DNA from: Phytoamicus setariae
GTDB taxonomy: Bacteria > Pseudomonadota > Alphaproteobacteria > Rhizobiales > Rhizobiaceae
Reading direction: 5' to 3'
Assembly: GCF_016722925.1 (NCBI RefSeq)
Contig: NZ_JAEQNC010000004.1
Location: forward strand, 1-64,000
DNA length: 64,000 nt
The notes beneath the pieces are model-generated. The model saw only the letters and a program-made list of their open reading frames with translations. It was not told where the DNA came from and did not search any database. Position 1 is the stretch's first letter; each line of letters starts with the position of its first letter. Of this stretch, positions 1 through 10,515 are shown in pieces. The translations under genes and the position numbers were made by a program.

Positions 1-81
1 TCGTCCATAGAACCTCCGTTCTGTGTCGCGCATAAAATAGCGGTCCAAGCACGGAGGTCTCTCAACTACGATGTAGAACAC
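1..81 (-). CDS. Possible 5' end of an unrecognised gene cut by the window edge
   Basis: A reading frame starts at GTG (81..79) and stays open for all 27 codons to the window edge. It begins M-F-Y-I-V-V-E-R-P-P. A GGAGG lies seven bases before the GTG, which is ideal spacing. The frame lies downstream of the rpoD terminator on the same strand. I do not recognise the protein. Another start is possible at ATG 8..6, also behind GGAGG (17..13), in a different frame. Both GGAGG sequences can pair with upstream CCTCC sequences, so translation may be structure-controlled. Evidence is weak because so little is visible. Confidence 0.3.
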   Translation of the reverse strand, partial: MFYIVVERPPCLDRYFMRDTERRFYGR

Positions 82-126
82 GTCCAGTCCTCCACCGTAG
101 GTGGAGGTTTACTTACTTCATAAGAA

Positions 127-152
127 AAAGGCGACCCTTGCGGGCCGCCTTT
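127..152 (-). terminator. Intrinsic terminator of rpoD
   Basis: AAAGGCG pairs with CGCCTTT around CCC/GGG with one mismatch and a four-base loop. Read on the minus strand, the stem is followed by a T-run. It lies 27 bases after the rpoD stop. Confidence 0.85.
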
Positions 153-178
153 CATATTCGTCGTTCAATGCAGAACGA

Positions 179-2239
<2,061 letters not shown>

Positions 2240-2787
2240 AGTCTGTGACTTTCTCTGACGCCGGTTTCTTACAAACTTCGAAGCTACTCGATTGCTCGCG
2301 CCGGGCGGGATGCCGGCAGCGAATCAGCTACAACGAAGTAACAGGAAGACGGATTAAGGCCGGATTAATCTCGGGGTGTTTGCCGCTCGCAAACTGCACT
2401 TGCGTGCCCCCGGGACAGTCTCGGCCCGATCTCGTGCTTCCTGTTGAATTTCTACTCACTAATTTGCCTGAGATGGTGATTCCCGCAATTTTATGTCCCG
2501 TCAAGCTTATAAGCTCAAAAAAGCGCAAAAAGCCTGCAGCGCAGCGCTTGCAGACCCCATTTTCACTCATTTCACCCTATGTAGGGACGATCTGCCGAAA
2601 GACAAGGGTCGAGAATCAGCCCTTGCGCGAAGCTTGCGCTAGAATCCGGCTTAACTAGCTGAAATCAAGACATAAGTTGACGACAGCTCAATGCGTCTCC
2701 ATGAAAATGGTAAGCGATGCGAAATCCCCTGATTCTTGTGATCGCCGCGGGCGGCAAAGCCCCTTCTCCCAACTGCACGGGATCACC
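2240..2787. other. 548-base gene-free region upstream of rpoD and the RTX gene
   Basis: This gap separates two divergently oriented genes and must hold the rpoD promoter. I see no clear -35/-10 pair on either strand. TTGACG occurs on the minus strand near 2507, without a good -10 box at 16-18 bases. Open frames across the region have unconvincing composition and no ribosome site, and I do not call them genes. Confidence 0.5.
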
Positions 2788-3513
2788 ATGAAGACGACAA
2801 AAGGCACCACTGGCCATGACGGCCTCACAGGAACCAAAGCGGCGGACTTGATCCATGGCCTCGAGGGCAACGACACCATAAAAGGATTGGGCGGCAGTGA
2901 CCGGATCTGGGGCGACGACGGGATAGACTGGCTCTACGGCGACGGCGGCAGCGACACGTTGTTCGGCAATGCGGGCGACGATTTCCTGTTTGGCGGCGCC
3001 GGCAAGGATCTGCTGGATGGTGGAGACGGCAACGACATCCTCGTAGGCGACGCAGGAAACGACACCATCAAGGGCGGCGAAGGAAACGATCGTCTGTTTG
3101 CCAATACCGGCAACGACACGTTGAATGGCGGCAACGGCAACGACTACTATTCCGTCATGGCCGACGCCCCGAAAATCACGGACAAGAGCGGTGCCGAGCG
3201 ATACGAAATTGCCTTCAATGACTTGCGCCCGAGCTCGGCCTGGATTTCCGATGTCGGCGGATTGGACGAGATCGTTTTCAAGGGCTTCGAACTCGGCCAA
3301 TTGGAGTTCATGCAGTCCGGGCTGGACCTGGTGATCCGCGTCGAGGGCTTCAAACAGGAAACGACGCTTTCCTATTTCTTCGCCGAAGCCAAGTACCAGG
3401 TCGAGCAATTGGAGGTCTCCAATGGCAAGGGCGGCTTGAAGGAATACGATCTCACCGAAATCGAGGATGGCGAGTTCATGGACTTCACGAGCGGGGATAC
3501 GATCTGGCTTTGA
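2788..3513 (+). CDS. Small RTX (haemolysin-type calcium-binding repeat) protein
   Basis: A protein of about 241 residues whose first half is an RTX array: roughly twelve nine-residue repeats of GGxGxDxLx type (for example GGDGNDILV and GGEGNDRLF). Such repeats bind calcium and fold into parallel beta rolls outside the cell. Known RTX proteins leave through type I secretion with an uncleaved C-terminal signal. The second half lacks repeats and ends in an acidic and hydrophobic tail (about FMDFTSGDTIWL), as type I substrates often do. No enzyme domain is recognised, and no ABC/membrane-fusion secretion genes lie nearby. ATG 2788 is chosen because GGGA precedes it. A TTG at 2677 would add 37 residues that do not look like RTX sequence. 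Confidence 0.85.
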   Translation: MKTTKGTTGHDGLTGTKAADLIHGLEGNDTIKGLGGSDRIWGDDGIDWLYGDGGSDTLFGNAGDDFLFGGAGKDLLDGGDGNDILVGDAGNDTIKGGEGNDRLFANTGNDTLNGGNGNDYYSVMADAPKITDKSGAERYEIAFNDLRPSSAWISDVGGLDEIVFKGFELGQLEFMQSGLDLVIRVEGFKQETTLSYFFAEAKYQVEQLEVSNGKGGLKEYDLTEIEDGEFMDFTSGDTIWL

Positions 3514-3516
3514 CCG

Positions 3517-3864
3517 TCAATGGCTGATGCCGTTGAACTTTACCACCTCGACACTGTCCAGATCGAACTCAGGTATGCAACGCAGGTTGATCATCGCCGA
3601 TTTCTCGCCGTCCTTTCCCTCGCCTTCGCTGAACGGCGCGGTGCCGCAAGTCGAGCAGAAATGATGCTGGATGACCTGCTTGTTAAAACGGTAGGTCGAA
3701 AGCCGCTCCACAGGTGTCCTCAGCCTCAGATTTCCCGCCGGCACAAAGGCCAGTAGCCCGCCCCTGCGTCTGCAGAGCGAACAGTTGCAGTCGATGGCCT
3801 GAGTGAACGTGCCCTCCACTTCGAATGCGATGGCGCCGCAATGGCAGCTTCCCTGATACAGCAT
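3517..3864 (-). CDS. GFA-family (glutathione-dependent formaldehyde-activating-like) zinc protein
   Basis: A 115-residue stand-alone GFA (Mss4-like) domain with the family zinc cysteines: GSCHCGAIAFEVEG near the N terminus, CNCSLCRRRG, then FCSTCGTAPF. The family is named after glutathione-dependent formaldehyde-activating enzyme, but most small members have no proven reaction. It is the last gene of a minus-strand run, 77 bases after tdh, and ends three bases from the convergent RTX gene. A second, distinct GFA protein is encoded at 27341. Confidence 0.9.
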   Translation of the reverse strand: MLYQGSCHCGAIAFEVEGTFTQAIDCNCSLCRRRGGLLAFVPAGNLRLRTPVERLSTYRFNKQVIQHHFCSTCGTAPFSEGEGKDGEKSAMINLRCIPEFDLDSVEVVKFNGISH

Positions 3865-3941
3865 GGTTCACTCCCGCTTGTTCTCGTTATGTTCTAAGGG
3901 TGAAGAACGAGGGTGTCAACCAGTTATTGCCTTCGGGTCTG

Positions 3942-4979
3942 TCAGTGCCAGTCCATGACCACCTTGCCGGAGTTGCCAGATCGCATGGCTTCGAAACCGT
4001 CGCGGAAGTCATCGATGCCGATCCGATGGGTGATGACCTGGCTGAGGTCGAGCCCACCCTGGACGAAGGCGATCATCTTGTACCAGGTCTCGAACATTTC
4101 TCGTCCATAGATGCCCTTGAGCGTCAGCATCTTGAAGATCACCTTGTTCCAGTCGATGCCGAAGCCTTCTGGCGCGATGCCGAGGATGGCGATCTTGCCG
4201 CCATTGTTCATCGTATCGATCATCGACCGGAAGGCGGGCGGGGCGCCGGACATTTCAAGTCCGACATCAAAACCTTCCTTCATGCCGATGGCGGCCATGA
4301 CGTCTTCGAGCTTCTCCTTGGATGCGTCCACGACGTGATCGATACCGCATCGGCGGGCGAGTTCGAGCCGGATCGGGTTGATGTCGGTGATGACAACCTT
4401 ACGGGCACCGGCACGTTTAGCGACCATTGCCCCCATGATGCCGATAGGCCCCGCGCCGGTGACCAGCACATCCTCTCCGACCAGATCGAACGACAGCGCG
4501 GTGTGCACGGCATTGCCGAACGGGTCGAAAATCGCCGCCACTTCGTCGGGCACATCCTCGGGAATCGCCACGACATTGTGCTCGGGAATGCAGACATACT
4601 CGCCGAACGAACCCGGACGGTTGACGCCCACACCCTTGGTATAGTGGCAGAGATGGCCCCTGCCCGCCCGGCAATTGCGGCATTTGCCGCAGACGATATG
4701 GCCCTCGCCGGACACCCGTTCGCCGACCTTGTACTTGGTCACCGATGAACCGATTTCGGCGATCTCGCCGACGAATTCATGTCCCACGACCATCGGTACC
4801 GGAATAGTCTTCTGCGCCCATTGATCCCAGTTCCAGATATGCACATCGGTGCCGCAGATGGCCGACTTCTTCACCCGGATCAGCACGTCGTTGGGGCCGG
4901 GTTCGGGCACCGGCACATGCTCCATCCACAGCCCGACCTCGGTCTTTGCCTTCACCAACGCACGCATCATGTTCGACAT
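3942..4979 (-). CDS. tdh: L-threonine 3-dehydrogenase
   Basis: Zinc-dependent medium-chain dehydrogenase that oxidises L-threonine with NAD+ to 2-amino-3-ketobutyrate, the first step of threonine conversion to glycine and acetyl-CoA. The 345 residues show the catalytic zinc region ([15 protein letters not shown], then GHEFVGEI), the four structural-zinc cysteines ([15 protein letters not shown]) and a Rossmann motif ([12 protein letters not shown]). The length is normal. AGGA precedes the ATG at 4979. The partner enzyme kbl lies just upstream, with a RIME-type element between them. Confidence 0.97.
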   Translation of the reverse strand: MSNMMRALVKAKTEVGLWMEHVPVPEPGPNDVLIRVKKSAICGTDVHIWNWDQWAQKTIPVPMVVGHEFVGEIAEIGSSVTKYKVGERVSGEGHIVCGKCRNCRAGRGHLCHYTKGVGVNRPGSFGEYVCIPEHNVVAIPEDVPDEVAAIFDPFGNAVHTALSFDLVGEDVLVTGAGPIGIMGAMVAKRAGARKVVITDINPIRLELARRCGIDHVVDASKEKLEDVMAAIGMKEGFDVGLEMSGAPPAFRSMIDTMNNGGKIAILGIAPEGFGIDWNKVIFKMLTLKGIYGREMFETWYKMIAFVQGGLDLSQVITHRIGIDDFRDGFEAMRSGNSGKVVMDWH

Positions 4980-5017
4980 TTCGGCATTCCTCTCAGGCTA
5001 GCGCCGGCATCTCCATT

Positions 5018-5158
5018 CCCTCTTCTCCCCATCGGGGAGAAGGTGGCCCATAGGGCCGGATGAGGGGGAAGGCTGTGCCCTAGATCAACGTCAAGAGGGC
5101 TTGGCGTCGCCCCCTCATCTGTCCTTCGGACATCTTCTCCCCGCTGGGGAGAAGGGGA
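5018..5158. repeat. RIME-type intergenic palindromic mosaic element
   Basis: The tdh-kbl gap is almost filled by nested inverted repeats. CTTCTCCCC-ATC-GGGGAGAAG lies at 5022-5042 and GGCCC-ATA-GGGCC at 5045-5057. TGTCC-TTC-GGACA lies at 5120-5132 and CTTCTCCCC-GCT-GGGGAGAAG at 5134-5154. The two halves are also inverted copies of each other (GGATGAGGGG against CCCCTCATC). This matches the Rhizobium-specific intergenic mosaic elements, which are dispersed in rhizobial genomes and encode nothing. Confidence 0.85.
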
Positions 5159-5162
5159 AATC

Positions 5163-6350
5163 TCAAATCACACCCAATTCCCGACCAACCTCGGCAAACA
5201 CCTCAATCACCTTTTCGACATCGGCACGCGAATGCGCCGCCGACATCTGAGTCCGGATCCGCGCCTGCCCTTTCGGCACGACGGGAAAGGAAAAGCCGAC
5301 GACATACACGCCCTTCTCCAGCATCCGCGCCGCCATCGCCTGCGCCAGCGTCGCATCGCCCAGCATCACAGGAATGATCGGATGACCCTCGCCGGCAAGC
5401 GTAAAGCCGAGCCTGGTCATCTCGGAGCGGAACAGCGCGGCGTTGGCATAGAGCCGTTCGCGCAGCGCATCTCCATCATCGATCAGGTCGAACACCCTCA
5501 GCGATGCCGCCGCGATCACCGGCGCCAGCGTGTTGGAGAACAGATAGGGCCGCGATCGCTGCCGCAGCCATTCCACCACTTCGGCCTTCGCCGACGTATA
5601 GCCGCCCGATGCCCCGCCCAGCGCCTTGCCGAGCGTGCCAGTGATGATATCGACACGGCCCTCGACGCCGCAATGCTCGGCCGAACCCCGACCATGCTTG
5701 CCGACAAAGCCGACCGCATGGCTGTCGTCGACCATCACCATCGCGCCGTATTTTTCCGCCAGATCGCAGACGCCGCCGAGATTGGCGATGATGCCGTCCA
5801 TGGAGAACACGCCGTCGGTGGCGATCAGCTTGAAGCGGCTGCCCTCGGCCTTCTTTAGCTCCTCTTCCAGTGCCGCCATGTCGTTGTTGGCGTAGCGGAA
5901 GCGCTTCGCCTTCGACAGCCGGACGCCGTCGATGATCGAGGCATGGTTGAGCGCATCGGAGATGATCGCATCGTCCTCGCGCAGCAGTGTCTCGAACAGG
6001 CCGCCATTGGCATCGAAGCACGAGGAATAGAGGATCGTGTCCTCCATACCGAGGAAGGACGAGATCCGCCCCTCTAATTGCTTGTGCTCTTCCTGCGTCC
6101 CGCAGATGAAGCGCACCGACGCCATGCCATAGCCATAGCGGTCGAGCGCCTGCTTGCCGGCTTCGGCGAGTTCGGCGTTGTCAGCGAGCCCGAGATAGTT
6201 GTTGGCGCAGAAATTCAGCACCCTGGCGCCGGATGCGACCTCGATTGTGCCCGCCTGCTTGGAGGTTATCACCCGTTCGGATTTATATAGACCCGCGGAT
6301 TTCAGCCCGTCGAGTTCGCCGCGCAAGTGATCGAGAAATGCTGCCGTCAT
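5163..6350 (-). CDS. kbl: Glycine C-acetyltransferase (2-amino-3-ketobutyrate CoA ligase)
   Basis: PLP enzyme of the alpha-oxoamine synthase family. It cleaves 2-amino-3-ketobutyrate with CoA to glycine and acetyl-CoA, completing the pathway begun by Tdh. The 395 residues include the PLP lysine motif ([15 protein letters not shown]), the NNYLGLADN motif near the N terminus and [10 protein letters not shown]. The ATG at 6350 gives the usual N terminus ([18 protein letters not shown]) and has GTGGGG upstream. An in-frame start at 6461 would add 37 unrelated residues. The pair tdh-kbl is probably co-transcribed across the palindromic element. Confidence 0.97.
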   Translation of the reverse strand: MTAAFLDHLRGELDGLKSAGLYKSERVITSKQAGTIEVASGARVLNFCANNYLGLADNAELAEAGKQALDRYGYGMASVRFICGTQEEHKQLEGRISSFLGMEDTILYSSCFDANGGLFETLLREDDAIISDALNHASIIDGVRLSKAKRFRYANNDMAALEEELKKAEGSRFKLIATDGVFSMDGIIANLGGVCDLAEKYGAMVMVDDSHAVGFVGKHGRGSAEHCGVEGRVDIITGTLGKALGGASGGYTSAKAEVVEWLRQRSRPYLFSNTLAPVIAAASLRVFDLIDDGDALRERLYANAALFRSEMTRLGFTLAGEGHPIIPVMLGDATLAQAMAARMLEKGVYVVGFSFPVVPKGQARIRTQMSAAHSRADVEKVIEVFAEVGRELGVI

Positions 6351-6457
6351 GCTGATGCCCCACCTCGATTGATCTGTGACAGATATAACAGAAACGATCA
6401 GCAAATGCGCCCGGTCTCGCGGCGAAAAGGTGGCGTTGGGAGGATAGGCGAACTTGC

Positions 6458-7696
6458 TCAATAGCGCCCGGGCCGGAAGGGTCCGGAATCGACGACAGTC
6501 GACTGCCCCGACATGACAGATGCCAGCAATTCACCGGTCACCGGTCCGAGCGTAAGGCCCTGATGGCCGTGGCCGAAATTCATCCAGAGACCGGCTTGGC
6601 GCTGCGATTGCCCGATTACCGGCAACATGTCCGGCATGCAGGGGCGCGTGCCCATCCAGGGCTGCTCTTCGACCCGCTCGCCGAGCGCCATCAATTGACG
6701 AGCCGAGATTTCCGCGCGCGCAAGCTGGACGGGATCGGCCGATGTGTCGGGCCGGGCGAGATGTGCGCCGGTGGTGACGCGTGTCCCCAGCGCCATCGGC
6801 GCCATCACATAACCGTTGGCAACATCCATCATCGGCACCCGAAGCGGCTCGGGCGAACTGTAATGGGCATGATAGCCGCGCTTGCGCACCATCGAAAACC
6901 TGTGGCCAAACAGCCTGAGCAGCGTTGGCGACCACGGGCCGAGCGCCACGACGACGTTTTCCGCCTCGATCGGCCCGCTCTCGGTCTGCACCACCCAGCC
7001 CCGGCCCGAAGCGTTTCGCTTCAGCGTTTCGGCCTTTCCATGCACGAAAGTCCCGCCTGCCCCCACAAAAAGGTCGGCATAGGACGAAGCCAGCTTGCCG
7101 GGGTCGCTTGAAGACCAAGGACCGAGCCAGTGAATGGCGCCCACGCCCCCGAGGATCAGCGCTGGTTCGGCTGCGGCAACCTCATCGGGCGTCAATGTCC
7201 TAAAATCGAGCGCATGGGCGCTTGCGAGCTGCTCGGCATGGGTGATTGCTTCCTCCAAGGCCGGTTTGCTGCGGTAAAGCACGCGATAGCCCGAACGCCG
7301 GATCAGGTTTCCGGCATTCGCGCGCTTGATGAGATCCTCGTGCCCGGAGGCCGCATGGGCGATCAGGCCGGCCCATGTCAGGGAAATTGCCTGGTGGCGT
7401 CTGGATTGCGAATGCCACCAGTAGCGCGCCAGCGAACCGAGATGGGCCGGCAACTCGCGAAAGCTGTAGTGGACGTCGTTGGTGCGTCCCAGCACGATGT
7501 CGGCCAGTTCCCGTATGGAACGGGGCATGGCATAGGGCTCGACAACTTCGGACTGGATGATGCCGGCGTTGCCGTAGCTCGTTTCCAGCCCAGGCTGCTT
7601 TCGATCGATCAGGGTTACCGACCAGCCGCGATCCTGCAAGGCAAGCGCTGATGATACTCCCACCATGCCGGCACCCAAAACGATCGCACTCTTCAT
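6458..7696 (-). CDS. FAD-dependent D-amino-acid dehydrogenase/oxidase family protein (DadA-like)
   Basis: A 412-residue flavoprotein of the DAO superfamily. The N terminus is a dinucleotide-binding fold ([20 protein letters not shown] followed by a basic and acidic turn, LIDRK). The C terminus has the FAD-contacting segment [17 protein letters not shown]. Relatives such as DadA oxidise D-amino acids and pass electrons to quinone. The substrate cannot be fixed from sequence. The gene sits between another flavoenzyme and kbl on the same strand, which suggests amino acid catabolism. ATG 7696 has GGGAG seven bases upstream. An in-frame GTG lies two codons earlier. Confidence 0.85.
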   Translation of the reverse strand: MKSAIVLGAGMVGVSSALALQDRGWSVTLIDRKQPGLETSYGNAGIIQSEVVEPYAMPRSIRELADIVLGRTNDVHYSFRELPAHLGSLARYWWHSQSRRHQAISLTWAGLIAHAASGHEDLIKRANAGNLIRRSGYRVLYRSKPALEEAITHAEQLASAHALDFRTLTPDEVAAAEPALILGGVGAIHWLGPWSSSDPGKLASSYADLFVGAGGTFVHGKAETLKRNASGRGWVVQTESGPIEAENVVVALGPWSPTLLRLFGHRFSMVRKRGYHAHYSSPEPLRVPMMDVANGYVMAPMALGTRVTTGAHLARPDTSADPVQLARAEISARQLMALGERVEEQPWMGTRPCMPDMLPVIGQSQRQAGLWMNFGHGHQGLTLGPVTGELLASVMSGQSTVVDSGPFRPGRY

Positions 7697-7732
7697 TCCC
7701 ACGCTCCCGACGCAACAATGCCTGTGGGAGGA

Positions 7733-9106
7733 TCAGTAGATGCGAACGCCCTGCCGCTCAAGCTCGGACTGCACCGACGCTATATCGACACGATCGAATT
7801 CACATCCGCTCTTGACAGATAGAGCTGCGGCCACCCCTGCGCCCTGCCCGGCCACTGCGCAGCAGGCCATGTTGCGCGTCGCCGCGTGCGAAACCCGGTC
7901 GCCGCCGATGGCGCGCCCGGCCACCAACAGGTTCCGCACACCCTTGGGCAGCATCGAACGATAGGGGATGTGCATATAGCGGCCGGTGGTCGGCAAGATC
8001 AGGATACCGTAACCGTCGATGAATTCCGGGTAGATGCCGATCGTATCCTCGAACCGGCCTTCGTTGCGCACGTCGCTTTCGGTGATGTTGTAGACGGCAT
8101 CGATCTTGCGGGTGTCGCGGATGCCGATGGTCATGCCGAAGTTGCGCAACCGCGCACCTTCGCAGCCTGGCGTATAGCGGCGTAGCGCCTCGATCGCCAG
8201 CATCGCCTGCTTGCGGCCTTCGATCTCGAAGGTCGTCATGCTGTCGGGGTCAGTGCCGTCGCAGCCTGCCAGGTGCACGAGGTTCATATAGGTGAGTTCG
8301 CCCGTATCGTGGGCTGCGCCCCAAGTCCCGGCAATCGTGTTCAGATGCTTGGGGATGATCCCGTCCTTGATCGCCTGGGCGAACGGTTTGGCGAGGAACG
8401 GCGAGAACATCTTGTCCTCCTTGCCAGACGTCTCGATCTGCCACTCGCCCGTCGACCAGTCGCTATAGGTCTGCGGATCGCGCTTGATGCCCTCCATGAA
8501 GGCGCGCTTGTCGACTCCGGCAAGATGAAACATAACCGAGGCAGCCTGCATATGCTCAAGGGGTGTCTTGACCGTAGCTGCGCCGGCGCGGTGCGCGACA
8601 TCCGCATCTCCAGTGGCATCGATCACGCGTTTGGCAAGAATTGCCTCACGGCCCGCCTTTGATTCGACGATGATGCCGACGATCGTATCGCCCTCCATGA
8701 TCGGCGCGACGAACTGGCGGTGCAGCATCGGGTGAATGCCGGCTTCCTCGACCAGCCGGTCGGCGACCAGTTTGAAGCCTTCCGAATCAAGCTCGTAGGA
8801 AAGAGACTGGCTTTCGGGCACGGCAGCGCCCATGTCCTTCGCCCGCTCCTCAAACTCGCGGCCTATGCCGTTGGCCTCCACTGTCTTCTCATGACGGTAC
8901 CAGGCAAACCCCTCGACCCCGACCGTGGTGATGTTGCCGCCAAAGCAGCCGAAGCGCTCGACTAGCGTAACCTCGACGCCGGCGCGCGCGGCAGCCAGTG
9001 CGGCGGCCAGACCGCCCGGGCCCGATCCCACGACCAGCACGTCCGTCCGGTGAATGACCTCGACCTGACGGGCGGGTTCGGTGATGAAATCATGCTCGGT
9101 CGTCAT
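7733..9106 (-). CDS. FAD-dependent oxidoreductase (FAD_oxidored family)
   Basis: A 457-residue flavoprotein. An N-terminal Rossmann motif (VVGSGPGGLAAALAAARAG) is followed by GCFGGNITTVGVEG, typical of the FAD_oxidored family (PF12831-like). IDATGDADVAHRAGA lies in the middle and a flavin-binding end (NLLVAGRAIGGDRVSHAATR) follows. The substrate is unknown. It precedes the DadA-like gene by 36 bases on the same strand, so the two probably form one transcript. ATG 9106 has GAGAG upstream and gives a normal N terminus. A start at 9199 would add 31 residues without support. Confidence 0.85.
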   Translation of the reverse strand: MTTEHDFITEPARQVEVIHRTDVLVVGSGPGGLAAALAAARAGVEVTLVERFGCFGGNITTVGVEGFAWYRHEKTVEANGIGREFEERAKDMGAAVPESQSLSYELDSEGFKLVADRLVEEAGIHPMLHRQFVAPIMEGDTIVGIIVESKAGREAILAKRVIDATGDADVAHRAGAATVKTPLEHMQAASVMFHLAGVDKRAFMEGIKRDPQTYSDWSTGEWQIETSGKEDKMFSPFLAKPFAQAIKDGIIPKHLNTIAGTWGAAHDTGELTYMNLVHLAGCDGTDPDSMTTFEIEGRKQAMLAIEALRRYTPGCEGARLRNFGMTIGIRDTRKIDAVYNITESDVRNEGRFEDTIGIYPEFIDGYGILILPTTGRYMHIPYRSMLPKGVRNLLVAGRAIGGDRVSHAATRNMACCAVAGQGAGVAAALSVKSGCEFDRVDIASVQSELERQGVRIY

Positions 9107-9267
9107 TGTGGCTCTCGCTATATGTATCGTTGTTGTCAAACTAACGGGATGCAAGCCGGAGTGGGATGTCAAGCGCGACAGGCCGGGTCGAATTCGCACA
9201 AACGCAGTTTGAAAACGACAAATCTCTCCATGTTTTCAGGCAGGTGGCCGCAATCGAAAACCATAAG

Positions 9268-9296
9268 TTGACTTATCATCCAGAACCGACTACTTA
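9268..9296 (+). promoter_or_regulatory. Sigma-70-type promoter of the cold-shock gene
   Basis: TTGACT (9268-9273), a 17-base spacer and TACTTA (9291-9296). Transcription would begin near 9303, giving a 5' leader of about 137 bases. Long leaders are typical of cold-shock mRNAs. Confidence 0.7.
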
Positions 9297-9439
9297 TGGC
9301 TTATCGATATTTGCTTGCTGAGCTTTTGTTATCGCACCCTAGCAACGTGCCCTCGACGAACCTTCCTTCAAAAATCGCACCGCACCGTTCGCCGCGCATT
9401 CGCGCGTCGGAATTTCAATTTGTTATGGAAGGGTTCATC

Positions 9440-9649
9440 ATGGCCACCGGCACAGTTAAATGGTTTAATTCCACTAAAGGCTTCGGCTTCATTCAGCCTG
9501 ACAATGGTGGTGAGGACGCATTCGTTCACATCTCCGCAGTCGAGCGCGCTGGCATGCGCGAAATCGTAGAAGGCCAGAAGCTTTCCTACGAACTGGAACG
9601 CGACAGCAAGTCGGGCAAGATGTCCGCTTGTAAGCTCCAGGCTGCCTAA
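9440..9649 (+). CDS. cspA: Cold-shock protein (CspA family)
   Basis: A 69-residue single cold-shock domain that binds single-stranded RNA and DNA and acts as an RNA chaperone. Both nucleic-acid motifs are present: KGFGFIQP (RNP1-like) and DAFVHISAVE (RNP2-like), behind the standard start MATGTVKWFN. GGAAGGG precedes ATG 9440. A promoter at 9268 and a terminator at 9717 define a short transcript. A second member of the family is at 47748. Confidence 0.96.
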   Translation: MATGTVKWFNSTKGFGFIQPDNGGEDAFVHISAVERAGMREIVEGQKLSYELERDSKSGKMSACKLQAA

Positions 9650-9716
9650 TCAGGACTTGGCCATGCCGATGACCACGGATGTACTGGCATCGCGCAGCGG
9701 CTAATTCCGATCGAAA

Positions 9717-9743
9717 GTCAGGCAGGTTTGCCTGGCTTTTTTT
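9717..9743 (+). terminator. Intrinsic terminator after cspA
   Basis: GTCAGGCA and TGCCTGGC form an eight-pair stem (one G-T pair) with a four-base loop, followed by seven T. It lies between cspA and the next small gene, 22 bases before that gene's TTG. Confidence 0.9.
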
Positions 9744-9764
9744 AATTTCCACCAGGATACCACT

Positions 9765-9992
9765 TTGACCGAAACTCCCAGCAAAGCCCGAGAACGGGCC
9801 GAGACTGCGTTCGGAAAGACACAGTCGCAATTCATTGCTCGCAACCGGGCGATTTCCGAAAGCGACGCGATTGTGCAAGCCCGAGACGAAAAGACAATGC
9901 GTTTGCGCGAACTGCGCATGGCAAAAGAGGCAAGCGAACTTGCCGCAGGAATTCCGTTGAAACCTAAAAAGCGCGTCCTCAAGTCGCGATAG
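9765..9992 (+). CDS. Small charged conserved-type protein, TTG start
   Basis: A 75-residue, lysine- and arginine-rich, probably helical protein without membrane segment or known motif. It starts at TTG (M-T-E-T-P-S-K) with AGGA six bases upstream and ends in a basic tail (KPKKRVLKSR). It follows the cspA terminator closely, so it is either expressed by read-through or from a promoter I cannot see. I recall similar small proteins next to cold-shock genes in rhizobia but assign no function. It could bind nucleic acid, judging only from charge. Confidence 0.65.
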   Translation: MTETPSKARERAETAFGKTQSQFIARNRAISESDAIVQARDEKTMRLRELRMAKEASELAAGIPLKPKKRVLKSR

Positions 9993-10094
9993 ATCAACGG
10001 CCACCCGACCCACCAATCAAGTGACCGCAATAAAGACAGATTGCAGCGATTGAACCTCGCTCCGGGTTGCTCGATTTTCAATCAGGACTGAAAC

Positions 10095-10472
10095 TTGAAA
10101 AAAAGAAACAACGAACTCGCCGACCGCCGCCAGGTCGCTGCGGATGCCAAGAAGGCACTGCTTGAGAACTATCGCTCCGCACAGAACGCGGCAGCACCCA
10201 ACCTCGCAGCGAAGCTGGCCGAGCGTGCAGCCATCGCCGCCGCCAGGGAAGAGCGTCGCGCCGAGCGCGAGCGCCTCAAGACAGAGGAAAAAAACCGCAT
10301 CCTCGAAGAGCAGGCTGCGCGTCTTGCATTGGAAGAAGCGGAAGCTCGCGCCGAGGCAGAAGCTCGCGCTGCAGCGGAAAACAGCCGGATCGCGCGCGTG
10401 ATCGAGGACGAAGCCGCCCGCAAGGCGGAACGTGATCGGCGCTACGCACAGCGCAAAGCCCGCAAGGCCTGA
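10095..10472 (+). CDS. Small helical charged protein (DUF6481-like), TTG start
   Basis: A 125-residue protein made almost wholly of A, E, K and R, predicted to be one long helix (for example ERAAIAAAREERRAERERLK). It starts at TTG with AGGA eight bases upstream. Size and composition resemble the DUF6481 family of Rhizobiales, whose function is unknown. Like the preceding small gene it follows cspA on the same strand, and both use TTG, which would keep translation low. Low-complexity composition limits recognition. Confidence 0.7.
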   Translation: MKKRNNELADRRQVAADAKKALLENYRSAQNAAAPNLAAKLAERAAIAAAREERRAERERLKTEEKNRILEEQAARLALEEAEARAEAEARAAAENSRIARVIEDEAARKAERDRRYAQRKARKA

Positions 10473-10515
10473 TTAAACATGGGCGCTCCAATGCGCCCGT
10501 AGGGCACAAGAGGGC

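Noticed and set aside
2245-2658. 137-codon plus-strand frame between rpoD and the RTX gene
   Set aside because: Odd composition rich in Arg, Cys and Pro, no ribosome site, and it occupies the region that must hold the rpoD promoter.
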